A stretch of DNA of 60,429 nucleotides from an uncultured Ruminococcus sp. (GCA_902782445.1 CACZNC010000009.1:1-60429); one strand, 5' to 3'; shown: positions 36,283 to 45,487, numbered from the stretch's first letter. The notes: generated from the sequence alone by a model not told the origin. A program made the numbers and translations.

Positions 36283-36692
36283 TCGTCCTCCTCGTCGTAG
36301 TTGAAGTCACGCAGGTCGAGCGTTCCGTTCCATCCCCGCGCATCATCCTCTGCCGTGTCGTATAGCTTTTCCAGCTCATCCGGCGTCCAGTTATACGCCG
36401 TCGCGAGCACATGCGTCAGCGCGTTCTGCTGTACTGCCATTTTGTAGAGCACCCGCGCGATCCTGTTTTCCGAATCTCGCACCTTCGCGCCAATGACAGA
36501 TTCGAGCGCGGGCGTGAGAAACCTTTGACTGCTTGACCTCTCCACCCATTCCGCATAGAACTGAACGGCGTCGCGGATGAATTCATTCCGCGATTCGAGA
36601 CCGAGCTTTGCTGTCATCGCATCACACTTTGCCCATAGTTCAGCGGGCATTCTGACACCCTTCGAGGGCATCGGGATTGTCTGTTTTGCCAT
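36279..36692 (-). CDS. MobC-like relaxosome accessory protein
   Basis: The 137-residue protein begins MAKQTIPMPSKGVRM and has a ribbon-helix-helix-like N-terminus (RMPAELWAKCDAM...SRNEFIRDAVQFY), as in DNA-binding accessory proteins that help the relaxase. It overlaps the relaxase start by 4 bases. I chose the ATG at 36692, about 10 bases after AAAGG. Its acidic C-terminus ends NYDEEDE. Confidence 0.7.
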   Translation of the reverse strand: MAKQTIPMPSKGVRMPAELWAKCDAMTAKLGLESRNEFIRDAVQFYAEWVERSSSQRFLTPALESVIGAKVRDSENRIARVLYKMAVQQNALTHVLATAYNWTPDELEKLYDTAEDDARGWNGTLDLRDFNYDEEDE

Positions 36693-37043
36693 TGATACCA
36701 TCCTTTCCATCTTGTATGATCCCGGCATTTACCCGTGGCCGGAAACTGAGCCCATGCCGGAATCTCTGCCTGAATTTGCCTGAAAATCTGCCGGAAAAAG
36801 CCGCGAGACTCCGGGTTTCGACCCTGAACGCTCTCGCTGAATGCCCGGAACCCCTTCAACGTAGCCTATCCTCCCGGTCGGCGTTGCCGTCCGATGTGGG
36901 CTGGCGGGGCCGAGAGACCCGGCTTTATCCTGCTCCACTTTCGTTCGGCCCCGGCGACCCCTCAAACCCCTTGTAAATCCTCGATTCTCCAAAGGCGGAA
37001 ATACCCCCTTGAGGACGGAAAGTCCCCCTCCCGAAATCGGGCT
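36693..37043. other. gene-free region, candidate transfer origin
   Basis: No gene is visible. The stretch lies directly upstream of the accessory-relaxase pair, the usual place of oriT. It has two similar blocks near 36994 and 37014 (GCGGAAATACCCCCTT and GACGGAAAGTCCCCCTC). Confidence 0.4.
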
Positions 37044-37490
37044 TCACGTCGCCTCCTTCCGCGGATGCTTTTGATCGTATTCCTGCAAACGCCGCGCCGT
37101 GTCGGCTTTCCGAAGCTCACGTTGGAACCGCGCGTCGACGATATCCTGTATCGGCATGATCGTGTACTTCAGATTCCCGTTCCAGTTCTTGCCTTCGTGA
37201 TTTGTCACCGTCGTCGGCTCCGTCTCGATCAGACCTTTGCGTTCCAGCATCTGCACGTATTTCATGACCGTGCGCTTGGACATACCCACGGCGTTTCCGA
37301 TCGTCGTGTAGCTCGGATGGCATGTGTACGTCGTCCGATCTTCGCAGTACATGAGATAGGCGTAGACGAGAATCTCCCCGCCCGACAGACCGAGACGGAA
37401 GATTTCATTCGGCACCGGGAAGTAGTTTCTGATATGATCGACGTTCTTCCCTCTCACGCACATCCCCCCTTCGTGTTCGTCGTCACCCAT
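37044..37490 (-). CDS. helix-turn-helix protein, replication/regulation type
   Basis: The 148-residue protein has a winged HTH (HTH_36-like) at about residues 25-95, with LSGGEILVYAYLMYCEDR and SYTTIGNAVGMSKRTVMKYVQMLERKGLI. Such proteins are common beside replication genes in mobile elements of Clostridia. The start could be 37490, or 37463 inside the upstream gene's end. Its exact role is unknown. Confidence 0.65.
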   Translation of the reverse strand: MGDDEHEGGMCVRGKNVDHIRNYFPVPNEIFRLGLSGGEILVYAYLMYCEDRTTYTCHPSYTTIGNAVGMSKRTVMKYVQMLERKGLIETEPTTVTNHEGKNWNGNLKYTIMPIQDIVDARFQRELRKADTARRLQEYDQKHPRKEAT

Positions 37491-37666
37491 TCGATGAACC
37501 GATCCTTCGGAATGACAAGGCGGTTCCCGATTTTCAGTTTGGGAAACGATTCCTCGTGCAGCAGTTCATACGCCGTTGCCTGCGAGACGCCGAGCACCTG
37601 CGCGAGCATCTCCGCGTTGAGGAACAGCGGGAGCTCATCGTAAGACTTGACTGTGGATTTCTTCAT
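37454..37666 (-). CDS. xis: excisionase-like helix-turn-helix protein
   Basis: The 70-residue protein has a MerR/excisionase-type HTH (LNAEMLAQVLGVSQATAYELL, then KLKIGNRLVIPKDRFIEWV). This is the fold of Xis proteins that steer integrases toward excision. It overlaps both neighbours slightly. Other small HTH regulators of this form exist, so the function is likely but not proven. Confidence 0.72.
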   Translation of the reverse strand: MKKSTVKSYDELPLFLNAEMLAQVLGVSQATAYELLHEESFPKLKIGNRLVIPKDRFIEWVTTNTKGGCA

Positions 37667-38205
37667 CTGGAAGACACCTCCTTTGTATCGTCCTTCACCA
37701 TATCCAAGGGGTGACCGTTTCGTTCACCCCTTCCGTTGTCCGGCTGACAGACCGGGAGCGTGACGCCAAGCACGTCATGAATCTCCTCCACCCAGCCGGA
37801 ATCCATTTCATCCGAACCGTCAGCAGTGCCGACAGCAGCGCCGTCATGCATACGGTCGTCACTGTTTTCAGTTTGATCTGTCACTGCATCCGGATGTACA
37901 TCAACCTCAATCGTATCAACGGTTTCAGACACATCCGGCGTGACCGTTTTCGAGTTATCAGTGCCGACCGGAACGACCGATTCGCATACACCGTTCTGAC
38001 CGTCACCGTCGTCACTCCGCATCGGTTCATACCAGATTTTCATCAGCCGCTGACCGTTGCTCCGCCAGTTCAGATATTTCACGCCGTGCTGTTCGAGATC
38101 GTCCGCGCGTTGCTGCATCAGCTGTTTGAGGTGCTTTGCGTCCGTATCCACACCTGCGAAGGAATTGTACCGCTCCGCGAACTCTGCGTTGCCGCCGCTG
38201 TACAA
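37663..38205 (-). pseudogene. C-terminal part of the RepA-like ATPase, after a stop
   Basis: This 180-residue frame is in phase with the ATPase gene upstream. Between them lie one TAA (38236-38238) and ten sense codons. Read through, the junction is PEVL-stop-KLVAFVRAVGLYSGGN, smooth protein sequence. The TTG at 38205 has no ribosome site. The middle is rich in Asp, Val and Thr. Replacing the stop with a Gln codon (CAA) would restore one protein of about 460 residues. Confidence 0.62.
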
Positions 38206-38235
38206 TCCGACCGCGCGGACGAACGCGACGAGCTT

Positions 38236-39048
38236 TTACAGCACCTCCGGCAGACTGTGATCCGGCGCGCCGAGCGAGTCCGCCAGCAGTTCCCAGTGTC
38301 CGTTTTCAAAACGCAGCAGCATCTCCCGCTTTCTGATCCGTCGACCGGCGCAGATCAGATCCGCGTCGTTGCTGTTCCGACCTTTTTGCGTAAGTACATA
38401 CACGCCGTCCGTCGCGCCTGTGAGAGCAGACGAGCCGGAGATGCGGTTGAGCGGATCGCTGTCTCCCTGTTTGCGCAGATGGTGAACGAGCAGGATCGTC
38501 ATTCCGAACCGATCCGCCAGTTCTTTCAGCTTACGGATCTCCGCGTACTCTCCGGCGTACCCCGCGCGAGAAGACTTTCTGCGCACGACCTGAAACGTAT
38601 CGATCACCACCAGCACCGTGTCCGGATGCTCCGCGACGAAGGACACGATCTGATCGCACAGCCCTCCGTTCAGCTTTTCCGCGGTGACGGCGAAGTGCGC
38701 TTCGCAAGGAATATCGTCCGTCAGCATGTACGCGCGATCCTGCAGGTCGTCGATGCTGTCCTCAAGCGCGAGATACAGCGTCGTGCCTTTCCGTGTCGGC
38801 AGATCCCACAGCGGTTCTCCCTTCGCGACGCGGATGCAGAGATCGAGAGCCAGCCACGATTTTCCGACCTTCGGAGCGCCGCCGAGGATGCACACGCCTT
38901 TCGGGATCAGCGTTTCGACGCAGAAGGACTTCCGCTCGCGGTTCATGTCCATCAGCGTCGGACCGTCGATGACGTTCTCGAAGCACCTTCCCGTACGGTT
39001 TCTTCGCGTCATCGCGGACGCGCCTGTCGGATTTGCGTATTCGTTCAT
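38236..39048 (-). pseudogene. RepA-like AAA_25 ATPase, N-terminal part, truncated by an in-frame TAA
   Basis: The 270-residue part has Walker A GGAPKVGKSW, a Walker B-like VLVVIDTFQVV and HHLRKQGDSDPLNRISGSSAL, matching RecA/DnaB-like AAA_25 proteins that act as replication ATPases in mobile elements. It starts at 39048, with GCGAGG upstream, and overlaps the stop of a short leader frame. The TAA at 38236-38238 cuts it off; the rest continues in frame at 37663-38235. The ATPase core is complete, so a shortened protein might still work. Confidence 0.72.
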
Positions 39049-39119
39049 TCGGTTACCTCGCTTTCGTTCAACGTAGATTTCATATTCCGATTCTCGTACC
39101 GTGTTCTCTCTGCGACCAT
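39045..39119 (-). CDS. short leader ORF before the RepA-like gene
   Basis: A 24-codon frame begins at 39119 (or 39125) with a strong GGAAAGGAAGG upstream and ends in a TGA that overlaps the ATPase start as ATGA. The arrangement suggests coupled translation. No similarity is recognised. Confidence 0.35.
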   Translation of the reverse strand: MVAERTRYENRNMKSTLNESEVTE

Positions 39120-39125
39120 CGTCAT

Positions 39126-39693
39126 CACCTTCCTTTCCGCCGCAGGGCTTGATCTGTATTTTGGGTTTTGCTAAACTGATTTGAGAAGGGATCGTCATTT
39201 CCCGACATCGAAAAGAAAACCGCTCCACACTATCAAACTTGAAAAGTGGGAGCAGTATCTATATTCCGATTTTTGTTTTGAGGGGATCCATCTGTCGTGA
39301 TTTCCCTCCGCCTATATTGTGGAGACTTTTTTCCTCGGGCAGAAAATCACAGGACTATATATTTTCGCGTCTGACAATTTTTCGGGCAAGAGGAATTTTG
39401 AGTTCATCCCTCCGACCGTATTGTGGAGTAATTTTCGGATTTTCCAAAAAAGTGCCGACGATTATTTTTCCGTCCGAAGATTTTTTCTGATAACATCCTC
39501 TCATATATACCCCGACAGAAGAAACGCGAAATATTCCATCAGCGGAAAAATTCTTTGAGATGGTCTTTTCCATCCCATCGCGCAGCGAGAAAAATACTCT
39601 CTCAACGGGATATGGACAAAGCACCGAATCTATGGTATCCTGTATCCGACGTCAAAAGAACCCGCGTGGGGCAAATTCAAAAAAGGAGAATAC
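39126..39693. other. AT-rich intergenic region with a 22-bp direct repeat
   Basis: This 570-base gap contains no recognised gene. Two copies of TCCCTCCG-N4-TATTGTGGAG lie at 39303-39324 and 39407-39428, 104 bases apart. It sits between the RepA-like gene and the XRE regulator, which are divergent, and could hold a replication origin or operators. A promoter-like TGGACA/TATCCT pair (39613/39636) precedes the XRE gene. Confidence 0.45.
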
Positions 39694-40998
39694 ATGATGA
39701 AGCTCTATCTCGCAGAAAACCTCAAACGTCTGCGCGTCGCGAAAAACCTCACGCAGGAACAGCTTGCGGATGAACTCGGCGTGTCCGTGCAGTCCGTCAG
39801 CCGTTGGGAGAACGACAACTCCTACCCGGACATCGAAACGATCCCGGAGATCGCGCGGTATTTCGGCGTGACGACCGACGAGCTGATGGGCGTGAACCAA
39901 GCGTTCCGGGAGGCGAAATTCAACGAGGAATGGGAAATCTTTCGCACGAAAAATGAGGACTATGACACCGCAATCGACCGCCTCCGCAAACTGCACAGGG
40001 ATTTCCCCGAAAAGCCCCTGCCCCTCGTCCGTCTGGTCCTCTATCTCTCGGAGAGCGGCGAAAACAACTATGCGGAACAGCGCTCGCTGACGGAAAAACT
40101 GCTCAAATTGGAAAATGCAAGCCAGTCCGACCGTGACTACGCCAAAGAATGGCTGATTATGAACGCGCCGGAGAGCGACCTTCCGGAACTTCTGACCCGC
40201 TTCTCGACCAAGCAGGATATGAGCCGGGAGGCGCTTCTGGACGCACGGTGCGGGTTCGGCGGCAAAGGAGCGGGAGAAATGGACATAGAGACCGCCGGGA
40301 ACGGATACAGGCAGTTCTATCTTCTCTCCCTGCTCCATGGCATATTCAGGCGTCTCACTCATGTGCAGGACCATCCATCCCCTGATGAAGCCATCGCAGA
40401 CCTCGAACGAGCGGTCCGGCGAAATCTCGAACTCATCAATCTGTTCTCGGGCACGTCCAGGATGAACCTCGTATCCGGCGACGGGGAGCCCGATCTTTGG
40501 TATTCCGAACGAATCGCCGATGGACTCCGCCTTGCCTGCTACTGCGCATCCACCAATCGGAAAGAAGAAGCGTTATCCCATCTCGAAGACACGACGCGCC
40601 TGTTCGAGCGGTTTTACTCCATGCCGGAGGGAACGAAACTGACCTTCCGCTGCCCGGAGTTGGATCATCTTTCCCTGACATGGTACACCGGGGTGCGCAA
40701 CCCGGAGGACGTGGAAAACTTCACGGACGGCTTGGTGCTCTGCAAACGCGCGGAGGAGACCTTCTTCGGTCTGCCGATGTACTACGACCGCAAAGACGGT
40801 AAAGAGGAGTTTGACCATAACGTCGAATGCCCCGTCTGGGACATGTACCCCCTCGAAGCAGAGCACGGCTGGGAATGGTTCGACCCGATCCGGGAAGACC
40901 CGCGCTTCAAGGCGTGCGTCGAGAGGATGAGACGGTTCGTCGTTCCCGTGACAGCGGGCGAAACAAAGTTCTTTCCCAAGCCCCTGAAAGCCGAATAA
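39694..40998 (+). CDS. XRE-family regulator with large C-terminal domain
   Basis: The first ~65 residues are a Cro/C1-type HTH (LRVAKNLTQEQLADELGVS, then SRWENDNSYPDIE). The remaining ~370 residues have no domain I recognise; their helical, repeat-like character in the first half suggests a TPR-like ligand or protein binding part. The start is ATG 39694 (or 39697), after AAAGGAG. It is divergent from the RepA-like gene and may control it. A terminator follows at 41007. Confidence 0.78.
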   Translation: MMKLYLAENLKRLRVAKNLTQEQLADELGVSVQSVSRWENDNSYPDIETIPEIARYFGVTTDELMGVNQAFREAKFNEEWEIFRTKNEDYDTAIDRLRKLHRDFPEKPLPLVRLVLYLSESGENNYAEQRSLTEKLLKLENASQSDRDYAKEWLIMNAPESDLPELLTRFSTKQDMSREALLDARCGFGGKGAGEMDIETAGNGYRQFYLLSLLHGIFRRLTHVQDHPSPDEAIADLERAVRRNLELINLFSGTSRMNLVSGDGEPDLWYSERIADGLRLACYCASTNRKEEALSHLEDTTRLFERFYSMPEGTKLTFRCPELDHLSLTWYTGVRNPEDVENFTDGLVLCKRAEETFFGLPMYYDRKDGKEEFDHNVECPVWDMYPLEAEHGWEWFDPIREDPRFKACVERMRRFVVPVTAGETKFFPKPLKAE

Positions 40999-41006
40999 AT
41001 CCCATG

Positions 41007-41037
41007 AAAACCGTATCTTGCCAAGAGGTACGGTTTT
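41007..41037 (+). terminator. terminator of the XRE gene
   Basis: A 9-bp stem AAAACCGTA/TACGGTTTT lies eight bases beyond the stop of the XRE gene. Confidence 0.7.
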
Positions 41038-41366
41038 CGTCTCTATATTGTTTCGGGTAAAGTAACAATGTTGAAAACTGCATTCTGCAGAGTAAACACC
41101 TGCGGCGGTCCTGCTCCACGTGCGCGCACGGCGGCGTTGTTGGCGTTTTTTCGCCGGGAGGGAGCCGTTGCTCTGGCTGACCGAACACGCCCGCCAAATC
41201 GCCCGGACGGGGCAGTCAGGGCGGTCTATCTGTCATCTCGTTTGGAGCCGGTTTTCCTCTGCCTGTTTTCTGTGTTTCAAATACGGCCTCGCAAACGACG
41301 AGGGCGTTTCAGACGTTGTCTTTATTGACTTTGAGACCACTGAACAAATCATTCCTCCGTCTCCAC
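41038..41366. other. gap without a recognised gene
   Basis: About 330 bases with no gene I can support. Frames are open on the + strand but their translations look like random GC-rich sequence, with Arg- and Pro-rich runs. Confidence 0.4.
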
Positions 41367-41654
41367 TCATCTGACCACATCTTCCATCGGATCCGCTGTC
41401 AGGATTTCAAGCATCATCTGCGCGCCGAGGACGAAGCCTTTGACGAAGAGGTCATGGTCGTTCTCGACGGAGAGGTCGATCTCTGCCTGAGAAGCGGCAA
41501 CAAACAGAGCTTTCTGCTCCGGGGACAGGGTTTCAATCAAGCTCTCCTGACGCTCTGTTACCTCTGCCAGTAGTTTGGCGTAAACACTGTCTTTCTTGAA
41601 GTTCCGAACCATCGGCTGTATATTGCCGAGGGCAAGTTCTTTCAGCAGTTTCAT
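41367..41654 (-). CDS. DUF6809-like small protein
   Basis: The 95-residue protein starts MKLLKELALGNIQP and ends in a helical part with FVKGFVLGAQMMLEIL. It resembles DUF6809 proteins, which are common in Clostridia and have no known function. I chose the ATG at 41654, after GGAAGGA. The gene is read from a promoter module like that of the integrases. Confidence 0.7.
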   Translation of the reverse strand: MKLLKELALGNIQPMVRNFKKDSVYAKLLAEVTERQESLIETLSPEQKALFVAASQAEIDLSVENDHDLFVKGFVLGAQMMLEILTADPMEDVVR

Positions 41655-41680
41655 CGAGATCACCGTCCTTCCGGCACACA

Positions 41681-41709
41681 ACGATACCACACCTCCCGCC
41701 GGAAGTCCA
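41681..41709 (-). promoter_or_regulatory. integrase-like promoter module before DUF6809
   Basis: TGGACT (41709-41704) and TATCGT (41686-41681) are 17 bases apart on the minus strand, with the same TTCCGG spacer start as the two integrase promoters. Confidence 0.5.
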
Positions 41710-41797
41710 GAAACATTTCTGTGAACTCGTCGGGACGGGAGGGCGGTACATCAACGGCTGGGAGACGGAATATTCTGTTGTTGACACGAATAGTTCT

Positions 41798-41826
41798 TGA
41801 TGTCCCGGCTCGGATATGCTATAATA
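41798..41826 (+). promoter_or_regulatory. promoter of the solute-binding protein gene
   Basis: TTGATG (41798-41803) and TATAAT (41821-41826) are 17 bases apart, 56 bases before the gene start. Confidence 0.7.
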
Positions 41827-41881
41827 TCTTTGGCTGATTATCAATCACAGATTTATATCTGAAATTGAGGAGGGAGTCCAC

Positions 41882-43372
41882 ATGAATAAACGTTGGTTCA
41901 GTTTTCTTTTGGCTATGCTGCTGATCCTCGCGTCCTGCGGGAACACCGCGACGCCAGAGGAGATCGCGCAGACCTCGGAAGCCGCGCCTGTGGAAATCCC
42001 AGCGGAAGAGACGGAAGAGACGGACGCCCGGAACATCAAGGACGACGTCCCGGAGCTCGACTTCGGGAGCGCTTCGTTCCGCAGTATCGGGCAGAGCAGC
42101 GGCAACAAGGACATCTATGCGGCCGAAGAGACGGGAGAGGCGCTGAACGACGCGATCTACATCCGGAACCGCAGCGTGGAAGAGCGTCTGAACGTCGTGA
42201 TCGAACCGATGGAAGAGATCTGGTACACGGACCTGTCTTCGAAGATCCACCAGTGCGTGCTCGGCGGGGACGACGCCTACGAGCTGATCCTCGGACAGAT
42301 GGAGCAGTCCGGCGCGGACAGCCAGGAGGGCATCTTCCGCAACTGGTACGACGTGCCGTACACCGACTTTTCCAAGCCGTGGTACCCGAAATCCGTCACC
42401 GACCGGTCCGCGTCCATCAACGGAAAGATGTACATCGTTGTCAGCGACATGCTGATCACCTTCGCGTCCAACACATGGGCCGTTGTCTTCGACAAGGTGC
42501 GCGCGGCGGATTTCGGGCTCGGGAGTCTGTACGACACCGTTTACGCCGGGGAATGGACGCTCGATTATCTCCTCGGGCTGTCGGACTCCGTCTACACCGA
42601 CACGAACGGGGATGGGAACCGCGACCGTGACGATCTCTACGCGTTCACGTCCGCAGCGGGGGACGGCTGCCTGATGGCCTCGTTTCTGTACGGCTCGGAG
42701 GTCCGGTTCGCCGAGATCCGGGACGGGCAGGTCGTCATGACACTGAACAACGACAAATCGGTCAGCGTCTTCGAGAAGTTGCACCGGCTGTTCTATGAGA
42801 GTCAGGGCGTATGGGACACGAACTCCGCGTATTCCGTCACCGACGGGGTCGTCACCAATCTGCTGCTCACCCAGTTCACCGAGGGGAAGACCGTTTTTGC
42901 CAACAGCACCGTCGGCTCGATCGGGTCGGGGCTGCGGGAGTACGAAAACGACTACGGCGTGCTGCCCATCCCCAAGTACGACGCGAGCCAGACGGAATAC
43001 TACACCGTGACGGACGCGGGGTGCAACATCATGGCGGTGTCCGTGATCGCTGAGAAGCTTGAGATGATCGGGGCCGTGACGGAATGCCTTGCCGCCGAGA
43101 GCTTCCGCTCGGTGATGCCCACCTATTACGACATCACACTCGCGGCCAAGGGCGTGCGTGACGTCGAATCCTCCAAAATGATGGATTACGTCCTGAGAAG
43201 CCGTCAACTCGATTTTGCGTATATGTATGACGGCTGGAAGGGCTGGGTTTTCCACTCCTCCGAGTTCATCTCCCAGGCGGGACAGTTCGCGAGTGTCTAC
43301 AAGAAATACGAAAAGTTGACGCAGAAGTACTACGACAAAGTGCTGGCGTTCTTCAACGAGCCGGAACCGTAA
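41882..43372 (+). CDS. extracellular solute-binding lipoprotein
   Basis: The 496-residue protein has a lipoprotein signal peptide (lipobox LASC, C19) and an acidic Glu/Thr linker, followed by a two-lobed binding-protein body. It resembles the family 1 solute-binding proteins for oligosaccharide ABC transporters. A ribosome site GGAGGGAG precedes the ATG. No permease or ATPase genes are adjacent, so it is an orphan binding protein. The next gene encodes a GH28-like protein, which suggests a pectin-type or similar polysaccharide. Confidence 0.8.
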   Translation: MNKRWFSFLLAMLLILASCGNTATPEEIAQTSEAAPVEIPAEETEETDARNIKDDVPELDFGSASFRSIGQSSGNKDIYAAEETGEALNDAIYIRNRSVEERLNVVIEPMEEIWYTDLSSKIHQCVLGGDDAYELILGQMEQSGADSQEGIFRNWYDVPYTDFSKPWYPKSVTDRSASINGKMYIVVSDMLITFASNTWAVVFDKVRAADFGLGSLYDTVYAGEWTLDYLLGLSDSVYTDTNGDGNRDRDDLYAFTSAAGDGCLMASFLYGSEVRFAEIRDGQVVMTLNNDKSVSVFEKLHRLFYESQGVWDTNSAYSVTDGVVTNLLLTQFTEGKTVFANSTVGSIGSGLREYENDYGVLPIPKYDASQTEYYTVTDAGCNIMAVSVIAEKLEMIGAVTECLAAESFRSVMPTYYDITLAAKGVRDVESSKMMDYVLRSRQLDFAYMYDGWKGWVFHSSEFISQAGQFASVYKKYEKLTQKYYDKVLAFFNEPEP

Positions 43373-43390
43373 AGGAAAAGGAGAACCGCA

Positions 43391-44659
43391 ATGATCAACG
43401 CGAACGATTTTCGCGGAGCGACCGACAGCGAGACGCTGGAACGGGCAGTCGAGAACCGCACGGCGGACGGGATCGTCCTCATCCCGCCTAGAGAGTCCGA
43501 TATAGAGCCGGGGCGCAAGTACTGGCTCATCGACCATGCGATCCTTCTGCCAGAGAACACGACGGTCGTGCTGCAGAACTGCACGATCAAGCTGTCCGAC
43601 CGGTGCCGGGACAACTTCTTCCGCACGGCCAACTGCGGCTTCGGCTTCCCGGATCCCGCCCCGATCAGGAACATCCACATCCGGGGGGAAGGACTGTGCG
43701 TGCTGCAGGGAGCCGATCATCCGCGGGCGACCGGGGACAGTTCCAAACTGCAGCACAATCCCTGCCCACACCGCCCGGAGGACATCATCGCCATCGACGC
43801 GGACTGGGTGCCCGAAGAGCGGAAGAAGTCCGGGAAGCTCGATTTCTGGGACGTCCACAACCACTCCTACGGCACGGACGCGGGAAAGGAGGACGAATCC
43901 CAGTACGGCGACTGGCGCGGGATCGGCATCCTCTTTGCGAACGCGAAGGACTTCTCCATCGAGAACCTCCGCATCGTCGAATCCCACGGCTGGGGCATCT
44001 CGCTCGAAGCCTGCTCGTACGGCCGGATCGAAAAGATCGATTTCGACGCCCGCATGTCCAAGGAGATCGACGGGATGCTCATGAACATGGAAAACCAGGA
44101 CGGGATCGATATCCGCAACGGATGCCATCACATCATGATTTCCGACATCACAGGGGAGACCGGCGATGACGTGATTGCCCTGACCGCCATCGTTCCGGAC
44201 AAAGAGACATACCGGCCGGGCGGCTCGCTTCGCTCCACCCATGTGATGCACAACGATTGGTCTCGCCGGGAGCGGGACATCCACGACATCATCATCCGCA
44301 ATGTCACAGCCTTCTCCTATCTCTGCTGGCTGCTGCGGCTGCTTCCGGCCAACACGAAGATCTACAACATCGTGATCGACGGGCTCATCGACGCGCGGCC
44401 GGCGGGCCATCCGAACGGCGGTACCCTGCTGCTCGGCGACGGGGGCGGTTACGGGACCAATCAGCCCGAGAGCATGTCGGGGATCACCATCTCGAACGTG
44501 ATCTGCTCAAGCAGCACGGCCATCACGCTGGCCGGGTACATGAAGGATTCCGTCATCTCGAACGTCGTAAACCGGAACCCGAAGACGCCGGTGCTGAACG
44601 TTGTACGGGAAAACGGCATGGTCAACGTGATCACATCCGGATTGGTGAATGCCCATTAA
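43391..44659 (+). CDS. GH28-like right-handed beta-helix protein
   Basis: The 422-residue protein looks like a pectin-lyase-fold glycoside hydrolase of the GH28 type. It has NQDGIDIRNGCHHIMISD and GETGDDVIAL, corresponding to the NTDG and GDD active-site motifs of polygalacturonases. No signal peptide is present, so it would act in the cytoplasm on imported oligosaccharides. It follows the solute-binding lipoprotein after 18 bases, with an AAGGAGAA site. The exact substrate is unknown. Confidence 0.75.
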   Translation: MINANDFRGATDSETLERAVENRTADGIVLIPPRESDIEPGRKYWLIDHAILLPENTTVVLQNCTIKLSDRCRDNFFRTANCGFGFPDPAPIRNIHIRGEGLCVLQGADHPRATGDSSKLQHNPCPHRPEDIIAIDADWVPEERKKSGKLDFWDVHNHSYGTDAGKEDESQYGDWRGIGILFANAKDFSIENLRIVESHGWGISLEACSYGRIEKIDFDARMSKEIDGMLMNMENQDGIDIRNGCHHIMISDITGETGDDVIALTAIVPDKETYRPGGSLRSTHVMHNDWSRRERDIHDIIIRNVTAFSYLCWLLRLLPANTKIYNIVIDGLIDARPAGHPNGGTLLLGDGGGYGTNQPESMSGITISNVICSSSTAITLAGYMKDSVISNVVNRNPKTPVLNVVRENGMVNVITSGLVNAH

Positions 44660-44761
44660 GGTGTCTCTCATCGAACCACTATTGTCGGATTCTGGCAGTA
44701 TTCCCAAGACATCGTATACGGAATAGTCTTCTGTAAAATAGGGGCTCATCGGAAACACCCC

Positions 44762-44790
44762 TTGCATTCCGAGCGGATTTGTGGTACAAT
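44762..44790 (+). promoter_or_regulatory. promoter of the UPF0175 gene
   Basis: TTGCAT (44762-44767) and TACAAT (44785-44790) are 17 bases apart, about 65 bases before the start. Confidence 0.6.
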
Positions 44791-44854
44791 AGGAGCAGAA
44801 TGGAGGATTGTTCCCTTCACATGATGATCTTTTGACGCAGGACGAATATGCCGT

Positions 44855-45130
44855 ATGACAGAAAGAATTGCAATCGATATTCCTGTCGGAATGAAAGACT
44901 ATATTCAGCCCTCGAATTCTCTTCGCAGAAACGCGCTTTGGCTATATCTCTCCATTATGGACGGGAAGATATCCCATGGCAAAGCCGCGGAGATTCTCGG
45001 GATCCGCAAGCTCGACCTGATCGATTTGTATGCCTCGATAGGCTTGCCCTACCTCGACCAAACGATGGGGGAACTGGAGGAAGACCTGTCCACGCTCCAC
45101 GACTTGTTTGGAAGCGAGGGCAAAGCATGA
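44855..45130 (+). CDS. UPF0175-family antitoxin-like protein
   Basis: The 91-residue protein belongs to UPF0175, with HGKAAEILGIRKLDLIDLYASIGLPYLD near its middle. The family is usually paired with a DUF3368 PIN-like protein in what is thought to be a toxin-antitoxin module. The partner gene follows at once, with a 4-base overlap, but is broken. Confidence 0.82.
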   Translation: MTERIAIDIPVGMKDYIQPSNSLRRNALWLYLSIMDGKISHGKAAEILGIRKLDLIDLYASIGLPYLDQTMGELEEDLSTLHDLFGSEGKA

Positions 45131-45234
45131 TCGTCGTTTCCGACACAACGCCGCTGATTTCCCTCTGAAAAACAGGCAGGCTCGATACACTGGAGAAACT
45201 GTTTGGCGAAGTCCCCCGTTCTGGACACGACTAA
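45127..45234 (+). pseudogene. DUF3368 PIN-like toxin remnant
   Basis: The frame begins MIVVSDTTPLISL, the typical start of DUF3368 proteins with the first PIN aspartate. It meets a TGA (45166-45168) and then continues KTGRLDTLEKLFGEV before diverging into unrelated sequence. The full gene would be about 150 codons; only ~30 are recognisable. The toxin is therefore lost while its antitoxin remains. Confidence 0.78.
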
Positions 45235-45487
45235 ATTCATTCAGACAGCATATAAAGGATCCCTACATCCCGATGCCCCTGCTCGTCTCGAACCACTAAG
45301 GGATGAAATTACCACCCGATTATACACATATTGCGAATTGGTTTTTCCCATAATACATAGTTAGTCTGGGATTTTCACAAACAAGGATCTGCTTGAAGAA
45401 ATGATGATATTTGAATAGTTAGTTGACTGCTCTTAGTTATGTCGTTTTAATTTTTTGCAATGATTTTCAAAAAGGGAGGTGCTTTGC
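45235..45487. other. AT-rich junction region
   Basis: No gene is recognised. The base composition changes here from GC-rich to AT-rich, marking the left side of the IetAS module. A weak TTGACT/TTTAAT promoter lies near 45424-45451. Confidence 0.4.

Noticed and set aside
41038..41366. Small genes on the + strand.
   Set aside because: The frames are open, but the translations are Arg/Pro-rich without family motifs and without ribosome sites.
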